Part shown: piece after piece, positions 9,201-16,710 of the stretch | Position numbering within the stretch: position 1 is the stretch's first letter | How the letters are laid out: every line of letters starts with the position of its first letter | Assembly: GCF_002858925.1 (NCBI RefSeq) | Contig: NZ_PJRS01000042.1 | Span: 1-49,661 of the forward strand | DNA length: 49,661 nucleotides | Reading direction: 5' to 3' | Source: Caulobacter zeae | Lineage (GTDB): Bacteria > Pseudomonadota > Alphaproteobacteria > Caulobacterales > Caulobacteraceae | Made by a program: the position numbers and the translations under genes | The notes under the pieces: generated by a model | Databases searched by the model: none | The model's input: the letters and a program-made list of their open reading frames with translations, nothing else | Told to the model about the DNA's origin: nothing

Positions 9201-9404
9201 TTCCAGCGGTGTGGCGACGCTGGAGGCCATGGTCTCGGGGCTGGCCCCCGACAGGCTGGCCGACACCGAGATGGTCGGATAGTCCACCTGCGGCAGGGGC
9301 GAGACCGGCAGCACGAAGAAGGCGAAGACGCCGGCCAGGGCCAGGCCGATGGTCAGGAGGACCGTGGCCACCGGCCGGCGGATGAAGGGCGCCGACAGGT
9401 TCAT
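6204..9404 (-). CDS. mdtC: RND multidrug efflux permease, MdtC/MuxC type (1066 aa)
   Basis: Inner-membrane proton-driven pump, second permease of an MdtBC-type heteromeric exporter. The start MNLSAPFIRRPVATVLLTIG is the usual HAE1 first helix. TM4 carries ATGFVVDDAIVVLENTQRH with the conserved proton-relay aspartates, and the C-terminal half repeats the pattern (GIVKKNAILIIDFALEAQRG, LRRPLGITIIGGLIASQLLT). In the second periplasmic porter region an insert of about 35 Ser/Thr-rich residues (around 778-815) is not present in the sister MdtB-like protein next door. The gene overlaps both neighbours by 4 bases (ATGA). Efflux of drugs, bile-salt-like compounds or flavonoids is typical of the family; the real substrate is not visible. 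Confidence 0.93.
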   Translation of the reverse strand: MNLSAPFIRRPVATVLLTIGLALAGVFAFFVLPVSPLPQVDYPTISVSASLSGASPETMASSVATPLERRLGVISGVNEMTSQSSSGSSRVTLQFDLNRKIDGAAREVQAAINAARADLPATLRSNPTYRKMNPSDSPVIILALTSDTKTPGQIYDAVSNIVSQRVSQVQGVGDVEIGGGSLPAVRISVNPFLLNKYGVSLEDVRASIQSANANRPKGAVEGDGKRFQIYTSSSGRKAADYAGLLVAWRGDAGVKLSDVASVTDSVADTRTLGLFNGKPAIIVLITRQPGANIIQTVDSVRAALPELREQLPADIKVQVASDSTNSIRASLHEIEVTLLISIVLVVLVVSAFLRSARATFIPTAATIVSLLGTFGVMYLMGFSLNNLSLMAITVATGFVVDDAIVVLENTQRHIEAGMDRFKAAVLGAREVGFTVLSISVSLVAVFIPLLFMGGQVGRLFREFAVTLSAAVLISLVISLTTTPMMCAYMLKARPEGHKEGPVARFFERMFDRIQAIYARTLDWALHAKPLVMVMLVAVIGMTVWLYIAVPKGFFPQQDSGQLMAGMRADESVSSKAMQAKLRTVVDIIRKDPAVDTVVGFTGGNRAGGGFMFVNLKPIKQRKEKGSAVIARLRPQLQKVTGLSIFLNPVQDVRMGGRSSNSTYQYTLTSDSSAALKEWAPKLAEAMKTHSDVMTDVDSDQSENGVETLVTIDRDSASRMGVTPRAVDNALYNAFGQRQVGTIYEDVNQYGVILEWDQKFAQGPEALNDVYVPTSTSGTTTAASTSGASVNPSQRDASTGSTLNTSATPMTPLTAIASVSQNATPTSVNHQNGELATTVSFNLPDGVSLSQAQAAITQAEADIGLPTSVRGSFQGSARSYNEQMKQQPFLIAAAIVAIYIVLGILYESYVHPVTVLSTLPAAGVGAVLALLLFGMEFSIIALIGVFLLLGIVKKNAILIIDFALEAQRGRGLTAIEAVREASLLRFRPILMTTLAAALGALPLAIGFGEGAELRRPLGITIIGGLIASQLLTLITTPVVYVYLDRLRGKRRDERDLTHMPSAPELAR

Positions 9405-12400
9405 GACGGCAGCCCCGGCAGCGGCTGGTCGACGCGATCTTCATCCCCCTTGTCGCGGCGCTTCTTGCCCGAGGGCGCGATGCGGTCGAAGGCGAGGTAG
9501 ACGACGGGCGTCGTGAACATGGTCAGGAGCTGGCTGACCAGGAGGCCGCCGAAGATGGCGATGCCCAGCGGACGGCGCAGCTCGGCGCCTTCGCCAAAGC
9601 CCAGCATCAGCGGCACGGCGGCGAACAGGGCCGCCAGCGTGGTCATCAGGATCGGGCGGAACCGCAGGATGGCGGCCTGGAAGATGGCCTCCTCCGGCGA
9701 CTTGCCCTCGTTGCGCTCGGCCTCGATGGCGAAGTCGATCATCATGATCGCGTTCTTCTTGACGATGCCGATCAGGAGGATGATGCCGATGATCCCGATC
9801 ACGCCCAGGTCATGGCCGGTCAGCCACAGCGCCAGGAGGGCGCCGACGCCGGCCGAGGGCAGGGTCGAGAGGATGGTCAGCGGGTGGATGTAGCTCTCGT
9901 AGAGCACGCCCAGCACGATGTAGACGCAGACCACGGCCGCCAGGATCAGCCACAGCTGGTTGGAGAGCGAGTTCTCGTACGCCCCGGCCGCGCCCAGGAA
10001 GGTGTGGGTCACCGACGAGGGCATGGCGATGTCCTTCATCGCCGCGCGGATCTCGTCTACGGCGTGGCCCAGCGAGACGCCCGGGGCGGTGTCGAAGCCG
10101 ATCGTGGTGGCCGGGAACTGGGCCACGTGGGTCACCTGCAGCGGAGACTGCTGCTCCTTGATGGTCGAGAAGGCCGCCAGCGGCGCAGGCGAACCGCCGC
10201 CGGTGCGCAGGTTGAGGTTCCCCAGCGAGGCCGGGTCGGTCAGCAGGCCGGGCTTGGCCTCCAGGATCACGCGGTACTGGTTGGTCTCGGTGAAGATGGT
10301 CGAGACGATCCGCTGGCCAAACGCACTGTAGAGGGCGTCGTCGACGTCCGAGGCGGTGATCGAAAGCCGGGCGGCGGTGTCGCGGTCGATGTCGATATAG
10401 GCGGCCGCGCCGGTGGCCGAGGCGTCGCTGTAGATATTGCGGACGGCCTTCACGCTGGCCAGCTTTTCGGAGAGCTTGCCGGCCCATTCCTTGACGGTAG
10501 CGGTGTCGGCGCCTTCCAGCGACAGGCGGTACTGGGTCGGACCGCTCTCGGCGTCGATGGTCAGGTCCTGGGTCGGCTGGAGATAGAGGGTGACGCCGGG
10601 CACGCCCGCCACGCGATCGCGCAGCCGCTGCATGATCTTTTCCTGCGAGCCCTTGCGGTCGCCCTTCAGGTTGATCTGCATCTGGCCGGTGTGGAGCATG
10701 CTGTTGTTGGCCCCGTCGACGCCGATGAACGACGCCACGCTGGCCACGGCCGGGTCCTGGAGGATCGCCGCGGCAGCCTGCTGCTGCAGGCCGGCCATAC
10801 GCTCGTAGGACACCGACTGCTCGACCTCGGTGCGGGCCTGCAGCTGGCCGGTGTCCTGGGTGGGGAACAGGCCCTTGGGGATGACCATGTAGAGCACGCC
10901 GGTCAGCACCAGGGTGGCGACGGCCACGACCAGGGTGGCCTTCTGGCGGGCCATGACCCAGGCCAGCGCCGTCTCGTAGCGGGCCTCGATCTTCTCGAAG
11001 ACCTCCTGGGCCTTGCGGCCGACGCGGCCGGGCTTGTCCTCCTCGTGGCTCTTCAGCCAGCGGGCCGACAGCATCGGCGTCAGGGTCAGCGACACCACGG
11101 CCGAGATCAGGATGGTGATGGCCAGGCTGACGGCGAACTCGCGGAAGAGGCGCCCGACCACGTCGCCCATGAACAGCAGCGGGATCAGCACCGCGATCAG
11201 CGAGATGGTCAGCGAGATGATGGTGAAGCCGATCTCGCGCGCGCCCTTCAGCGCCGCCTGCATCGGCTTTTCGCCCTTCTCCATGTGGCGGATGATGTTC
11301 TCGATCATCACGATGGCGTCGTCGACGACGAAGCCCGTGGCGATGGTCAGGGCCATCAGGGAGAGGTTGTTGAGCGAGTAGCCCAGCAGGTACATCACCC
11401 CGCACGAGCCGATCAGCGAGATCGGCACGGCCAGGCTGGCGATGATCGTCGCCCGCATGGAGTGCAGGAAGAAGAAGATCACCAGCACGACCATCACCAC
11501 GGCCAGGATCAGCTCCATCTCCACGTGGTGCACCGAGGCGCGGATGCCGGTGGTGCGGTCGGCCAGCACCTCGACCTTCAGCGTCGCCGGCAGGCCGGCT
11601 TGCAGCTCGGGCAGCTTGGCCTTGATGGCGTCGACGGTCTTGATGACGTTGGCGCCCGGCTGGCGCTGGACGTTGACGATGATCGCCGGGGTCTTGCCGG
11701 CCCAGGCGCCCAGGCGGGTGTTCTCGGCGCTCTGCACGACGCTGGCCACGTCGCGGATGCGGATCGGGGCCTCGTTCTTGTAGGTGACGATCAGGTTCAG
11801 ATAGTCGTCGACCGTCAGCAGCTGGTCGTTGGCGTTGATCGTGTAGGTGCGGGTGGGGCCGTCGAAGCTGCCCTTGGCGCTGTTGGCGTTCGAGTTGTCG
11901 ATGGCGCTTTGCAGCTCTGCCAGCGTCAGGCCGTAGGAGGCCATGGCCTGGGTGTCGGCCTGGATGCGGATCGCCGGCTTCTGGCCGCCGCTGAGCGAGA
12001 CCAGGCCCACGCCCGAGACCTGGCTGATCTTCTGGGCCAGGCGCGTGTTGACCAGGTTCTGCACCTCGGTCAGCGGCAGGGTGTCGGAGGTGATCGACAG
12101 GGTCAGCACCGGCGCGTCGGCCGGATTGACCTTGGCGTAGACCGGCGGGGCGGGCAGGTCGGCCGGCAGCAGCGAATTGGCCGCGTTCATCGCCGCCTGC
12201 ACTTCCTGCTCGGCGACGTCGAGGGTTTCACCCAGGTTGAACTGCAAGGTGATGACGCTGGCGCCGGCCGTGCTGACCGAGCTCATGCGCGCCAGGCCCG
12301 ACATCTCGCCCAGCTGGCGCTCCAGCGGGGCGGTGACGGTCTGGCTCATCACCTCGGGGCTGGCCCCCGGATAGAGGGTCTGGACCTGGATGGTGGGGTA

Positions 12401-12523
12401 GTCGACCTGCGGCAGGGCCGACAGCGGCAGCAGCCGAAAGCCGACCAGGCCGGCCAGCACGATGGCCGCCATGAACAGGGCCGTGGCGACCGGCCGCTGG
12501 ATGAAGGGGCGCGAGGGGTTCAT
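9401..12523 (-). CDS. mdtB: RND multidrug efflux permease, MdtB/MuxB type (1040 aa)
   Basis: First of the two paired RND permeases. It begins MNPSRPFIQRPVATALFMAA and has the full HAE1 layout of twelve helices and two large periplasmic loops: PQVDYPTIQVQTLYPGASPE in loop 1, TGFVVDDAIVMIENIIRHME in TM4, and GIVKKNAIMMIDFAIEAERN in TM10. The wording DYPTIQVQTLYPGASPEVM is typical of MdtB rather than AcrB. In E. coli MdtB and MdtC assemble as a B2C heterotrimer, and having both genes here fits that. The start lies 15 bases after the adaptor gene; the stop overlaps mdtC by 4 bases. There is no frameshift or missing relay residue. Confidence 0.93.
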   Translation of the reverse strand: MNPSRPFIQRPVATALFMAAIVLAGLVGFRLLPLSALPQVDYPTIQVQTLYPGASPEVMSQTVTAPLERQLGEMSGLARMSSVSTAGASVITLQFNLGETLDVAEQEVQAAMNAANSLLPADLPAPPVYAKVNPADAPVLTLSITSDTLPLTEVQNLVNTRLAQKISQVSGVGLVSLSGGQKPAIRIQADTQAMASYGLTLAELQSAIDNSNANSAKGSFDGPTRTYTINANDQLLTVDDYLNLIVTYKNEAPIRIRDVASVVQSAENTRLGAWAGKTPAIIVNVQRQPGANVIKTVDAIKAKLPELQAGLPATLKVEVLADRTTGIRASVHHVEMELILAVVMVVLVIFFFLHSMRATIIASLAVPISLIGSCGVMYLLGYSLNNLSLMALTIATGFVVDDAIVMIENIIRHMEKGEKPMQAALKGAREIGFTIISLTISLIAVLIPLLFMGDVVGRLFREFAVSLAITILISAVVSLTLTPMLSARWLKSHEEDKPGRVGRKAQEVFEKIEARYETALAWVMARQKATLVVAVATLVLTGVLYMVIPKGLFPTQDTGQLQARTEVEQSVSYERMAGLQQQAAAAILQDPAVASVASFIGVDGANNSMLHTGQMQINLKGDRKGSQEKIMQRLRDRVAGVPGVTLYLQPTQDLTIDAESGPTQYRLSLEGADTATVKEWAGKLSEKLASVKAVRNIYSDASATGAAAYIDIDRDTAARLSITASDVDDALYSAFGQRIVSTIFTETNQYRVILEAKPGLLTDPASLGNLNLRTGGGSPAPLAAFSTIKEQQSPLQVTHVAQFPATTIGFDTAPGVSLGHAVDEIRAAMKDIAMPSSVTHTFLGAAGAYENSLSNQLWLILAAVVCVYIVLGVLYESYIHPLTILSTLPSAGVGALLALWLTGHDLGVIGIIGIILLIGIVKKNAIMMIDFAIEAERNEGKSPEEAIFQAAILRFRPILMTTLAALFAAVPLMLGFGEGAELRRPLGIAIFGGLLVSQLLTMFTTPVVYLAFDRIAPSGKKRRDKGDEDRVDQPLPGLPS

Positions 12524-12538
12524 CGACCGTCCGCCGGC

Positions 12539-13864
12539 TTACTCGGGACGCCGACGACGTTCGCCGTCTTGGGCGCCGCCGCCGGGAGGCGCGCCTTCAG
12601 GACGCTTGCCGCGCTGGCCTTTCTCGCCGCGCTGTCCGCCCTGGCGCTGGGCCGCCTGGCCCGGCAGCTGCACCTTGCCGCCCTCGGTCAGGCGGTCGCC
12701 GCCCTCGGTGATGACCTTGTCGCCGACGGCGAGCCCTTGCGTGATCGCCACCTGGGTGGTGGTCGACTGGCCGGTCGTGACCTTGGTCTTGGTGACGGTC
12801 TGGTCGTCCTTCAGCTTCCAGACGAAGGCGCCGTCCGAGCCCTGGCGCACGGCGGTGGCCGGCACGACCACGGCGTCCTTGAGGGTGTCGAGCTGGATGC
12901 GGACGTTGACGAACTGGCTGGGGAACAGCTTGCCGCCGCTGTTGGGGAAGCGGGCCTTGCCCTTCACCGTGCCGGTGCCGGTGTCCACGAGGTTGTCCAG
13001 GGTCGAGAAGGTCCCCTGGTCCAGGGTGTTGGTGCGCGTGCGGTCCAGCACCGTGACCGGCAGCGTCGCGCCGCCGAACACCCGCTGCGAGATGCGCGGC
13101 ACGTCGTCCTGCGGGACGGTGAACTCGACGTCGATCGGCGACAGGGTGGTGATCACCGCCACGCCGCTGGCGTCGCCCGAGGCGACGTAGTTGCCGACGT
13201 CGACGACGCGCAGGCCCACGCGGCCGCTGACCGGGGCGGTGATGCGCGAGAAGCCCACGTTCAGGCGGGCCGTACCGACCGCGGCGCGGTCGCTCATCAC
13301 CGTGCCTTCCAGCTGCTTGACGGTGGCGGCCTGTGTGTCGACCTCCTGGCGGGCGATGGAGTCCTGCTCCAGCAGGGTCTGGTAGCGCTTGAGGGTCAGG
13401 CGGGCGACGGCCAGCTGGGCCTCGTCGCGGGTCAGGTTGCCCTGCGCCTCCATCAGCGCCATCTGGAACTGCCGCTGGTCGATCTGCACCAGGGTCTGGC
13501 CGGCCTGGACCATCTGGCCCTCGCGGAACAGCACCTGGGTGATGACGCCCGAGACCTGCGGCTTGACGGTGACGGTCGCCGCCGGCGTGACGGTGCCCAG
13601 CGCCTCGATCACCACCGGCAGGTCGGCCTTGGCCGCCGCAGCCACCGCCACGGTGCTGGCCGGACCGCCGCGACGGCCGCCGCCGCCCGGAGGGCCTCCG
13701 GGACCGCCGGGCCCGCCCGGACCCGTGTCGCCGCCGCCGCCGTTCAGCAGCGTCCAGGCCAGGACGCCCACGCCCGCTAGGGCGGCCAGGGCGACGGCGC
13801 CGCCGATGATCCGCGCCCGGCGGCTGGGCTTGCGGACGGCGAGGGACGGGCGGGGTTCGGTCAT
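12539..13864 (-). CDS. mdtA: RND periplasmic adaptor, MdtA type (441 aa)
   Basis: Membrane-fusion protein joining the MdtBC-type permeases to the outer-membrane channel. The N-terminus has one membrane anchor (about 18-40, IIGGAVALAALAGVGVLAW), then an unusual Gly/Pro linker (about 42-67, GGPGGPGGPPGGGGRRGG). The lipoyl/biotinyl half-motifs follow (EALGTVTPAATVTVKPQVSG and the matching SRITAPVSGRVGLRVVDVGN) around a short coiled coil, then the beta-barrel and membrane-proximal domains (PSQFVNVRI, AVVVPATAV). The C-terminus is a long basic, glycine-rich tail (RQGGQRGEKGQRGKR). It is the first gene of the operon; GAGG stands 8 bases before the ATG. No regulator gene is adjacent. Confidence 0.92.
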   Translation of the reverse strand: MTEPRPSLAVRKPSRRARIIGGAVALAALAGVGVLAWTLLNGGGGDTGPGGPGGPGGPPGGGGRRGGPASTVAVAAAAKADLPVVIEALGTVTPAATVTVKPQVSGVITQVLFREGQMVQAGQTLVQIDQRQFQMALMEAQGNLTRDEAQLAVARLTLKRYQTLLEQDSIARQEVDTQAATVKQLEGTVMSDRAAVGTARLNVGFSRITAPVSGRVGLRVVDVGNYVASGDASGVAVITTLSPIDVEFTVPQDDVPRISQRVFGGATLPVTVLDRTRTNTLDQGTFSTLDNLVDTGTGTVKGKARFPNSGGKLFPSQFVNVRIQLDTLKDAVVVPATAVRQGSDGAFVWKLKDDQTVTKTKVTTGQSTTTQVAITQGLAVGDKVITEGGDRLTEGGKVQLPGQAAQRQGGQRGEKGQRGKRPEGAPPGGGAQDGERRRRPE

Positions 13865-13955
13865 GGACGGCCTCTGGGCGCGAACGGGCGGCGACGAAGA
13901 TGGTCGAAAACGCCGTCGCCCTTCAGGGACCCCGGCGGAAGCTTAAGCGATGCAC

Positions 13956-13988
13956 GAAAAGTCGGGTCGCCGACCCTGGCGACCCGAC
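13956..13988 (-). terminator. Terminator of the BA14K-like gene
   Basis: On the minus strand a perfect 11-bp stem (GTCGGGTCGCC with GGCGACCCGAC; plus-strand arms 13961-13971 and 13978-13988) is followed by TTTTC, i.e. the plus-strand run GAAAA at 13956-13960. It ends the short gene at 14004-14240 and separates it from mdtA. Confidence 0.8.
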
Positions 13989-14003
13989 GCTCAAGCTAAA
14001 CTG

Positions 14004-14240
14004 CTAGAGGCGGCATTTGATCCATCGGCCGCCCTGGCCGCGGTACGCGTCGCGCTTGACGTCGTAGCTGCGGTACTTGGCCTTGCAGGCGCGCACGTGG
14101 CGCTGTTGCTTGGTTTCCTTGCCCGGCTTGGCCTGCTCGTGACGCGGCGCGGGCGCCTCGTGGCGGTCGTGACCTTGCGCCAGGACGGGGGTGGACAGGG
14201 CGAGGGCGCCGAGGGCGAGCGCGGTGACGACGACTTTCAT
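14004..14240 (-). CDS. Small secreted BA14K-like protein (78 aa)
   Basis: A signal peptide (MKVVVTALALGALALSTPVLAQ) is followed by a charged His/Glu/Lys-rich segment and a C-terminal module ACKAKYRSYDVKRDAYRGQG, GRWIKC. The pattern Cys-X3-YRSYD...Y.G..GR...C matches the C-terminal repeat of the BA14K/lectin-like family of alphaproteobacterial periplasmic proteins, with Cys52 and Cys76 probably disulfide bonded. GGAG sits 6 bases before the ATG, and a good terminator follows. Function is unknown beyond an envelope location. Confidence 0.75.
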   Translation of the reverse strand: MKVVVTALALGALALSTPVLAQGHDRHEAPAPRHEQAKPGKETKQQRHVRACKAKYRSYDVKRDAYRGQGGRWIKCRL

Positions 14241-14367
14241 GTCGATCTCCAGTGTATTGGGATCGACTGGCTAACAACGTCACGTCGCGACGATGTTGCG
14301 GCTTTGAAACGGCTTTCGGCGAACTTGCAACACGCCGTGGCGGGAGTTGGGCGGTGGTGCTTTTACT

Positions 14368-14502
14368 CCCGTCATTCCCGCCCTCGTGGCGGGAACCCCT
14401 GGCTCCGCTCGCACGTGGAGCGCAAGCGGATCGCTGGCGATCCGCCACTACTGCGCCTGCGGCTGACAGAGGGGTTCCCGCCACAGGGGCGGGAATGACG
14501 GG
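14368..14502. repeat. Nested palindrome, family C copy 1
   Basis: Three concentric inverted repeats: outer CCCGTCATTCCCGCC (14368-14382) with its complement at 14488-14502; middle GGCGGGAACCCCT (14388-14400) with 14470-14482; inner GCGGATCGC (14426-14434) with 14437-14445. The whole can fold into one long hairpin. A minimal version of the outer part occurs at 16401-16439. It sits between the pseudouridine synthase stop and the small secreted protein. Confidence 0.85.
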
Positions 14503-14516
14503 CGGGGAAGGGGGAA

Positions 14517-15278
14517 TTACCCCCGGATCAGCGCCTCGCGCTCGGCGGGCGTTAGGGGACGCCAGCGGCCTTCGGGCAGGTCGCCCAGCTCGATCGGGCC
14601 GACGCGGTGGCGGAAGAGGTCGATGACGTCCAGTTCAACGAGATCGCACATGCGGCGGATCTGGCGATTGCGGCCTTCGGTCAGCACGAAGCGCAGGGTC
14701 TCCTGGCCCAGGCGGTCGACGACGGCGCGCTTGAGCTTGCGGCCATCCAGCTCCAGGCCGTGGCGCAGCCAGTCGATCTTCTCGCGGGTCAGCTCGCCCC
14801 GAACCCGGACGCGGTATTCCTTCTCCAGCGTCGACTCCGGTCCGATCACCGCCTTGGCCACCACGCCGTCCTCCGAGAGGATCAAGAGGCCGCGGGAGTC
14901 CATGTCCAGGCGACCGACCGGCGCCAGCTTGCTGTCGCGGCCGGGGACGGGACCGGGCTGGCCGAACTGGGCGGCCTTGGTCAGGAGGCGCACGGCCGGG
15001 ATCTGTTCTCCCTCCGGCTGGGACGAGACGATGCCCACCGGCTTGTGGATCATCACCGTCATGGCCGCGCCCAGCTTCTGGGTCGCGCCGTCGTTCAGCA
15101 CCAGGGTCTGGCCGGGCTGGATCTTGCGGCCGGCGTCTTCCACCACCTCGCCGTCGATGGTCACCAGGCCCTGGCCGATCAGGCCCTCGGCCTCGCGGCG
15201 CGAGCAGACCCCGCTCTGGGCCAGCCACTTGTTGACGCGCTGAGGCTCGGCCTCGTCGTAGGTGCGGGTCCAGGCCAT
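14517..15278 (-). CDS. rRNA pseudouridine synthase, RsuA/RluB/RluF family (253 aa)
   Basis: Converts uridine to pseudouridine in ribosomal RNA. An S4 RNA-binding domain comes first (RVNKWLAQSGVCSRREAEGL), then the catalytic domain with GRLDMDSRGLLILSEDG, holding the catalytic Asp of the GRLD motif, and the family signature TEGRNRQIRRMCDLVELDV. The segment MIHKPVGIVSSQPEG resembles RluF (E. coli 23S U2604) more than RsuA, but the exact target cannot be fixed by eye. The start lies 4 bases beyond the epmB stop, so both genes are probably one leftward operon devoted to translation. Confidence 0.9.
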   Translation of the reverse strand: MAWTRTYDEAEPQRVNKWLAQSGVCSRREAEGLIGQGLVTIDGEVVEDAGRKIQPGQTLVLNDGATQKLGAAMTVMIHKPVGIVSSQPEGEQIPAVRLLTKAAQFGQPGPVPGRDSKLAPVGRLDMDSRGLLILSEDGVVAKAVIGPESTLEKEYRVRVRGELTREKIDWLRHGLELDGRKLKRAVVDRLGQETLRFVLTEGRNRQIRRMCDLVELDVIDLFRHRVGPIELGDLPEGRWRPLTPAEREALIRG

Positions 15279-15282
15279 GGGA

Positions 15283-16326
15283 TCAGTCGGCTTTCGGGGG
15301 ATAGGCGTGGGTCTGGCCGCGCGGGTCTTCCACCGCGCCGTCGTCGAGATAGGTGGGGCCGATCGGAACCTTGCCGTGGCCGTCGGGGATGTCGAGCACG
15401 TAGGTCGGCTGGCACAGGCCCGAATAGCGGCCGCGGATGGCCTTCATCAGCGCCTGGCCTTCCTCGACCGAGGTGCGCAGGTGGCTGGTGCCGGGGGCGA
15501 GATCCCCCTGGTGCAGGTAGTAGGGCTTCACCCGCGTCTCCACGAGCGCCCGCATCAGCGCGCCCAGGCTTTCGGGATCGTCGTTGACGCCCTTCAGGAG
15601 CACGGTCTGGCCGATCATCGGCACGCCGGCGTCGACCAGCTTCGCGCAGGCGGCGCGGGCGGCGCGGGTCAGTTCGCGGGCGTGGTTGGCGTGCAGGGCG
15701 ACATAGACCGCCTTGGAGCCGCGCTTCAGCGCCGCGACCAGTTCGGGCGTCACCGCCGCTGGATCCACGGAAGGAATACGGGTGTGGAAGCGCACGACCT
15801 TGACGTGCTCGATCGCTTCCAGGCGGTCCATCAGGTCGGCGATGCGGCGCGGCGATAGCACCAGTGGGTCGCCGCCGGTGACGATCACCTCCCAGATCTG
15901 CGGGCGGGCGGCGATATAGGCGAAGGCCGCGTCCAGCTCGTCGGGCGACAGGGTTTTCAGGCCCTCGGGACCGACCATCTCGCGGCGGAAGCAGAACCGG
16001 CAATAGACCGCGCAGGTGTGGGTGGGCTTCAGCAGCACGCGGTCGGGATAGCGGTGGACGATCCCCTCGACCGGGCTGTGGGCGAAGTCGCCGATCGGGT
16101 CCTCGGACTCGGCGGGCAGGGTCGTCAGCTCGGCTTCGTCGGCCACGAATTGGCGCGCGATCGGATCGAACGGATCGGCCTCGTCGATCAGCTGCGCCAT
16201 GTCCGGCGTGATGGCCACCGCGTACTGGGCGGCCACGCGCTCCAGCGCCGGCAGGCGGTCGGCGGCGACGAGCCCGGCCTCGGCCAGGGCGCCGGCGCTG
16301 CGAAGGGTCTTCTTGGCGGCGATCAT
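15283..16326 (-). CDS. epmB: EF-P lysine 2,3-aminomutase (radical SAM, EpmB)
   Basis: Radical SAM/PLP enzyme of the lysine 2,3-aminomutase family. The cluster-binding Cys105, Cys109 and Cys112 are in HTCAVYCRFCFRRE, the SAM-binding glycines in IVTGGDPLVLS, and the probable PLP lysine Lys319 in DIPDGHGKVPIGP. At 347 residues it lacks the long N- and C-terminal regions of clostridial KamA and matches EpmB, which makes (R)-beta-lysine for EF-P. That assignment is supported by epmA at 18652 and efp at 19840. ATG at 16326 begins MIAAKKTLRSAG; a start 28 codons upstream would run into the palindrome at 16401. The Shine-Dalgarno is weak. Confidence 0.9.
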   Translation of the reverse strand: MIAAKKTLRSAGALAEAGLVAADRLPALERVAAQYAVAITPDMAQLIDEADPFDPIARQFVADEAELTTLPAESEDPIGDFAHSPVEGIVHRYPDRVLLKPTHTCAVYCRFCFRREMVGPEGLKTLSPDELDAAFAYIAARPQIWEVIVTGGDPLVLSPRRIADLMDRLEAIEHVKVVRFHTRIPSVDPAAVTPELVAALKRGSKAVYVALHANHARELTRAARAACAKLVDAGVPMIGQTVLLKGVNDDPESLGALMRALVETRVKPYYLHQGDLAPGTSHLRTSVEEGQALMKAIRGRYSGLCQPTYVLDIPDGHGKVPIGPTYLDDGAVEDPRGQTHAYPPKAD

Positions 16327-16400
16327 GATCGCTGCGGGATATGCGCCGAACGGGCGTGGTTGGCAAATCTCGGTGTGGGGAACGCTACGATCCCCTTTAT

Positions 16401-16439
16401 CTCCCGTCATTCCCGCCTCAAGGGCGGGAATGACGGGAG
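16401..16439. repeat. Perfect palindrome, family C copy 2
   Basis: CTCCCGTCATTCCCGCC (16401-16417), a 5-base loop, then the exact 17-base complement (16423-16439). It has the same outer arm as the larger element at 14368. It lies between a 41-residue gene and epmB, both leftward. No T-run follows on the minus strand, so it may attenuate or process rather than simply terminate. Confidence 0.85.
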
Positions 16440-16456
16440 ATATAGAGGTGAGCGCG

Positions 16457-16582
16457 TCACCGCGGGCTGTGGATCGGCACGCTGCCGGGCCAGGGCTCGG
16501 GGCTGAAGGGCGAGGAGGGCGCGCGGTCGAGCGCGCCCATCAGGGCGAGCGCCAGGGCGCCGCCGACGAGCAGCAGTTTCAT
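16457..16582 (-). CDS. Short secreted or membrane peptide of unknown function (41 aa)
   Basis: Read from the minus strand: ATG at 16582, stop TGA at 16457-16459. The product starts MKLLLVGGALALALMGALDR and ends in a proline-rich tail (SPFSPEPWPGS, PIHSPR). It has a basic start, one hydrophobic helix and a short Pro/Ser tail, consistent with a cleaved exported peptide or a tiny single-pass membrane protein. AGGA lies about 9 bases before the ATG. It is divergent from the LysR gene at 16711. No family is recognised; the start, Shine-Dalgarno and hydrophobic core support it being real, but its shortness keeps confidence moderate. Confidence 0.55.
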   Translation of the reverse strand: MKLLLVGGALALALMGALDRAPSSPFSPEPWPGSVPIHSPR

Positions 16583-16710
16583 CGTCTTGTTCCTGTTAGA
16601 TGCGGTCGAAGAGGAGGGCGGCCGTAGGAAGACGATCTCAAATCGCGGCGCGCTTTACGAACGATGCCTTCTGCGCCAAGTTGTGAGTCTGGCTAACAAG
16701 CGAGGCGCGC

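Noticed and set aside
9812..13780. 1322-codon plus-strand frame opposite mdtA/mdtB
   Set aside because: Composition is dominated by Gly, Arg, Asp, His and Gln without any motif; it mirrors the RND genes, which are complete on the minus strand.
16401..16439. Rho-independent terminator before epmB
   Set aside because: The stem is perfect but no T-run follows on either strand, so it is listed as a repeat.
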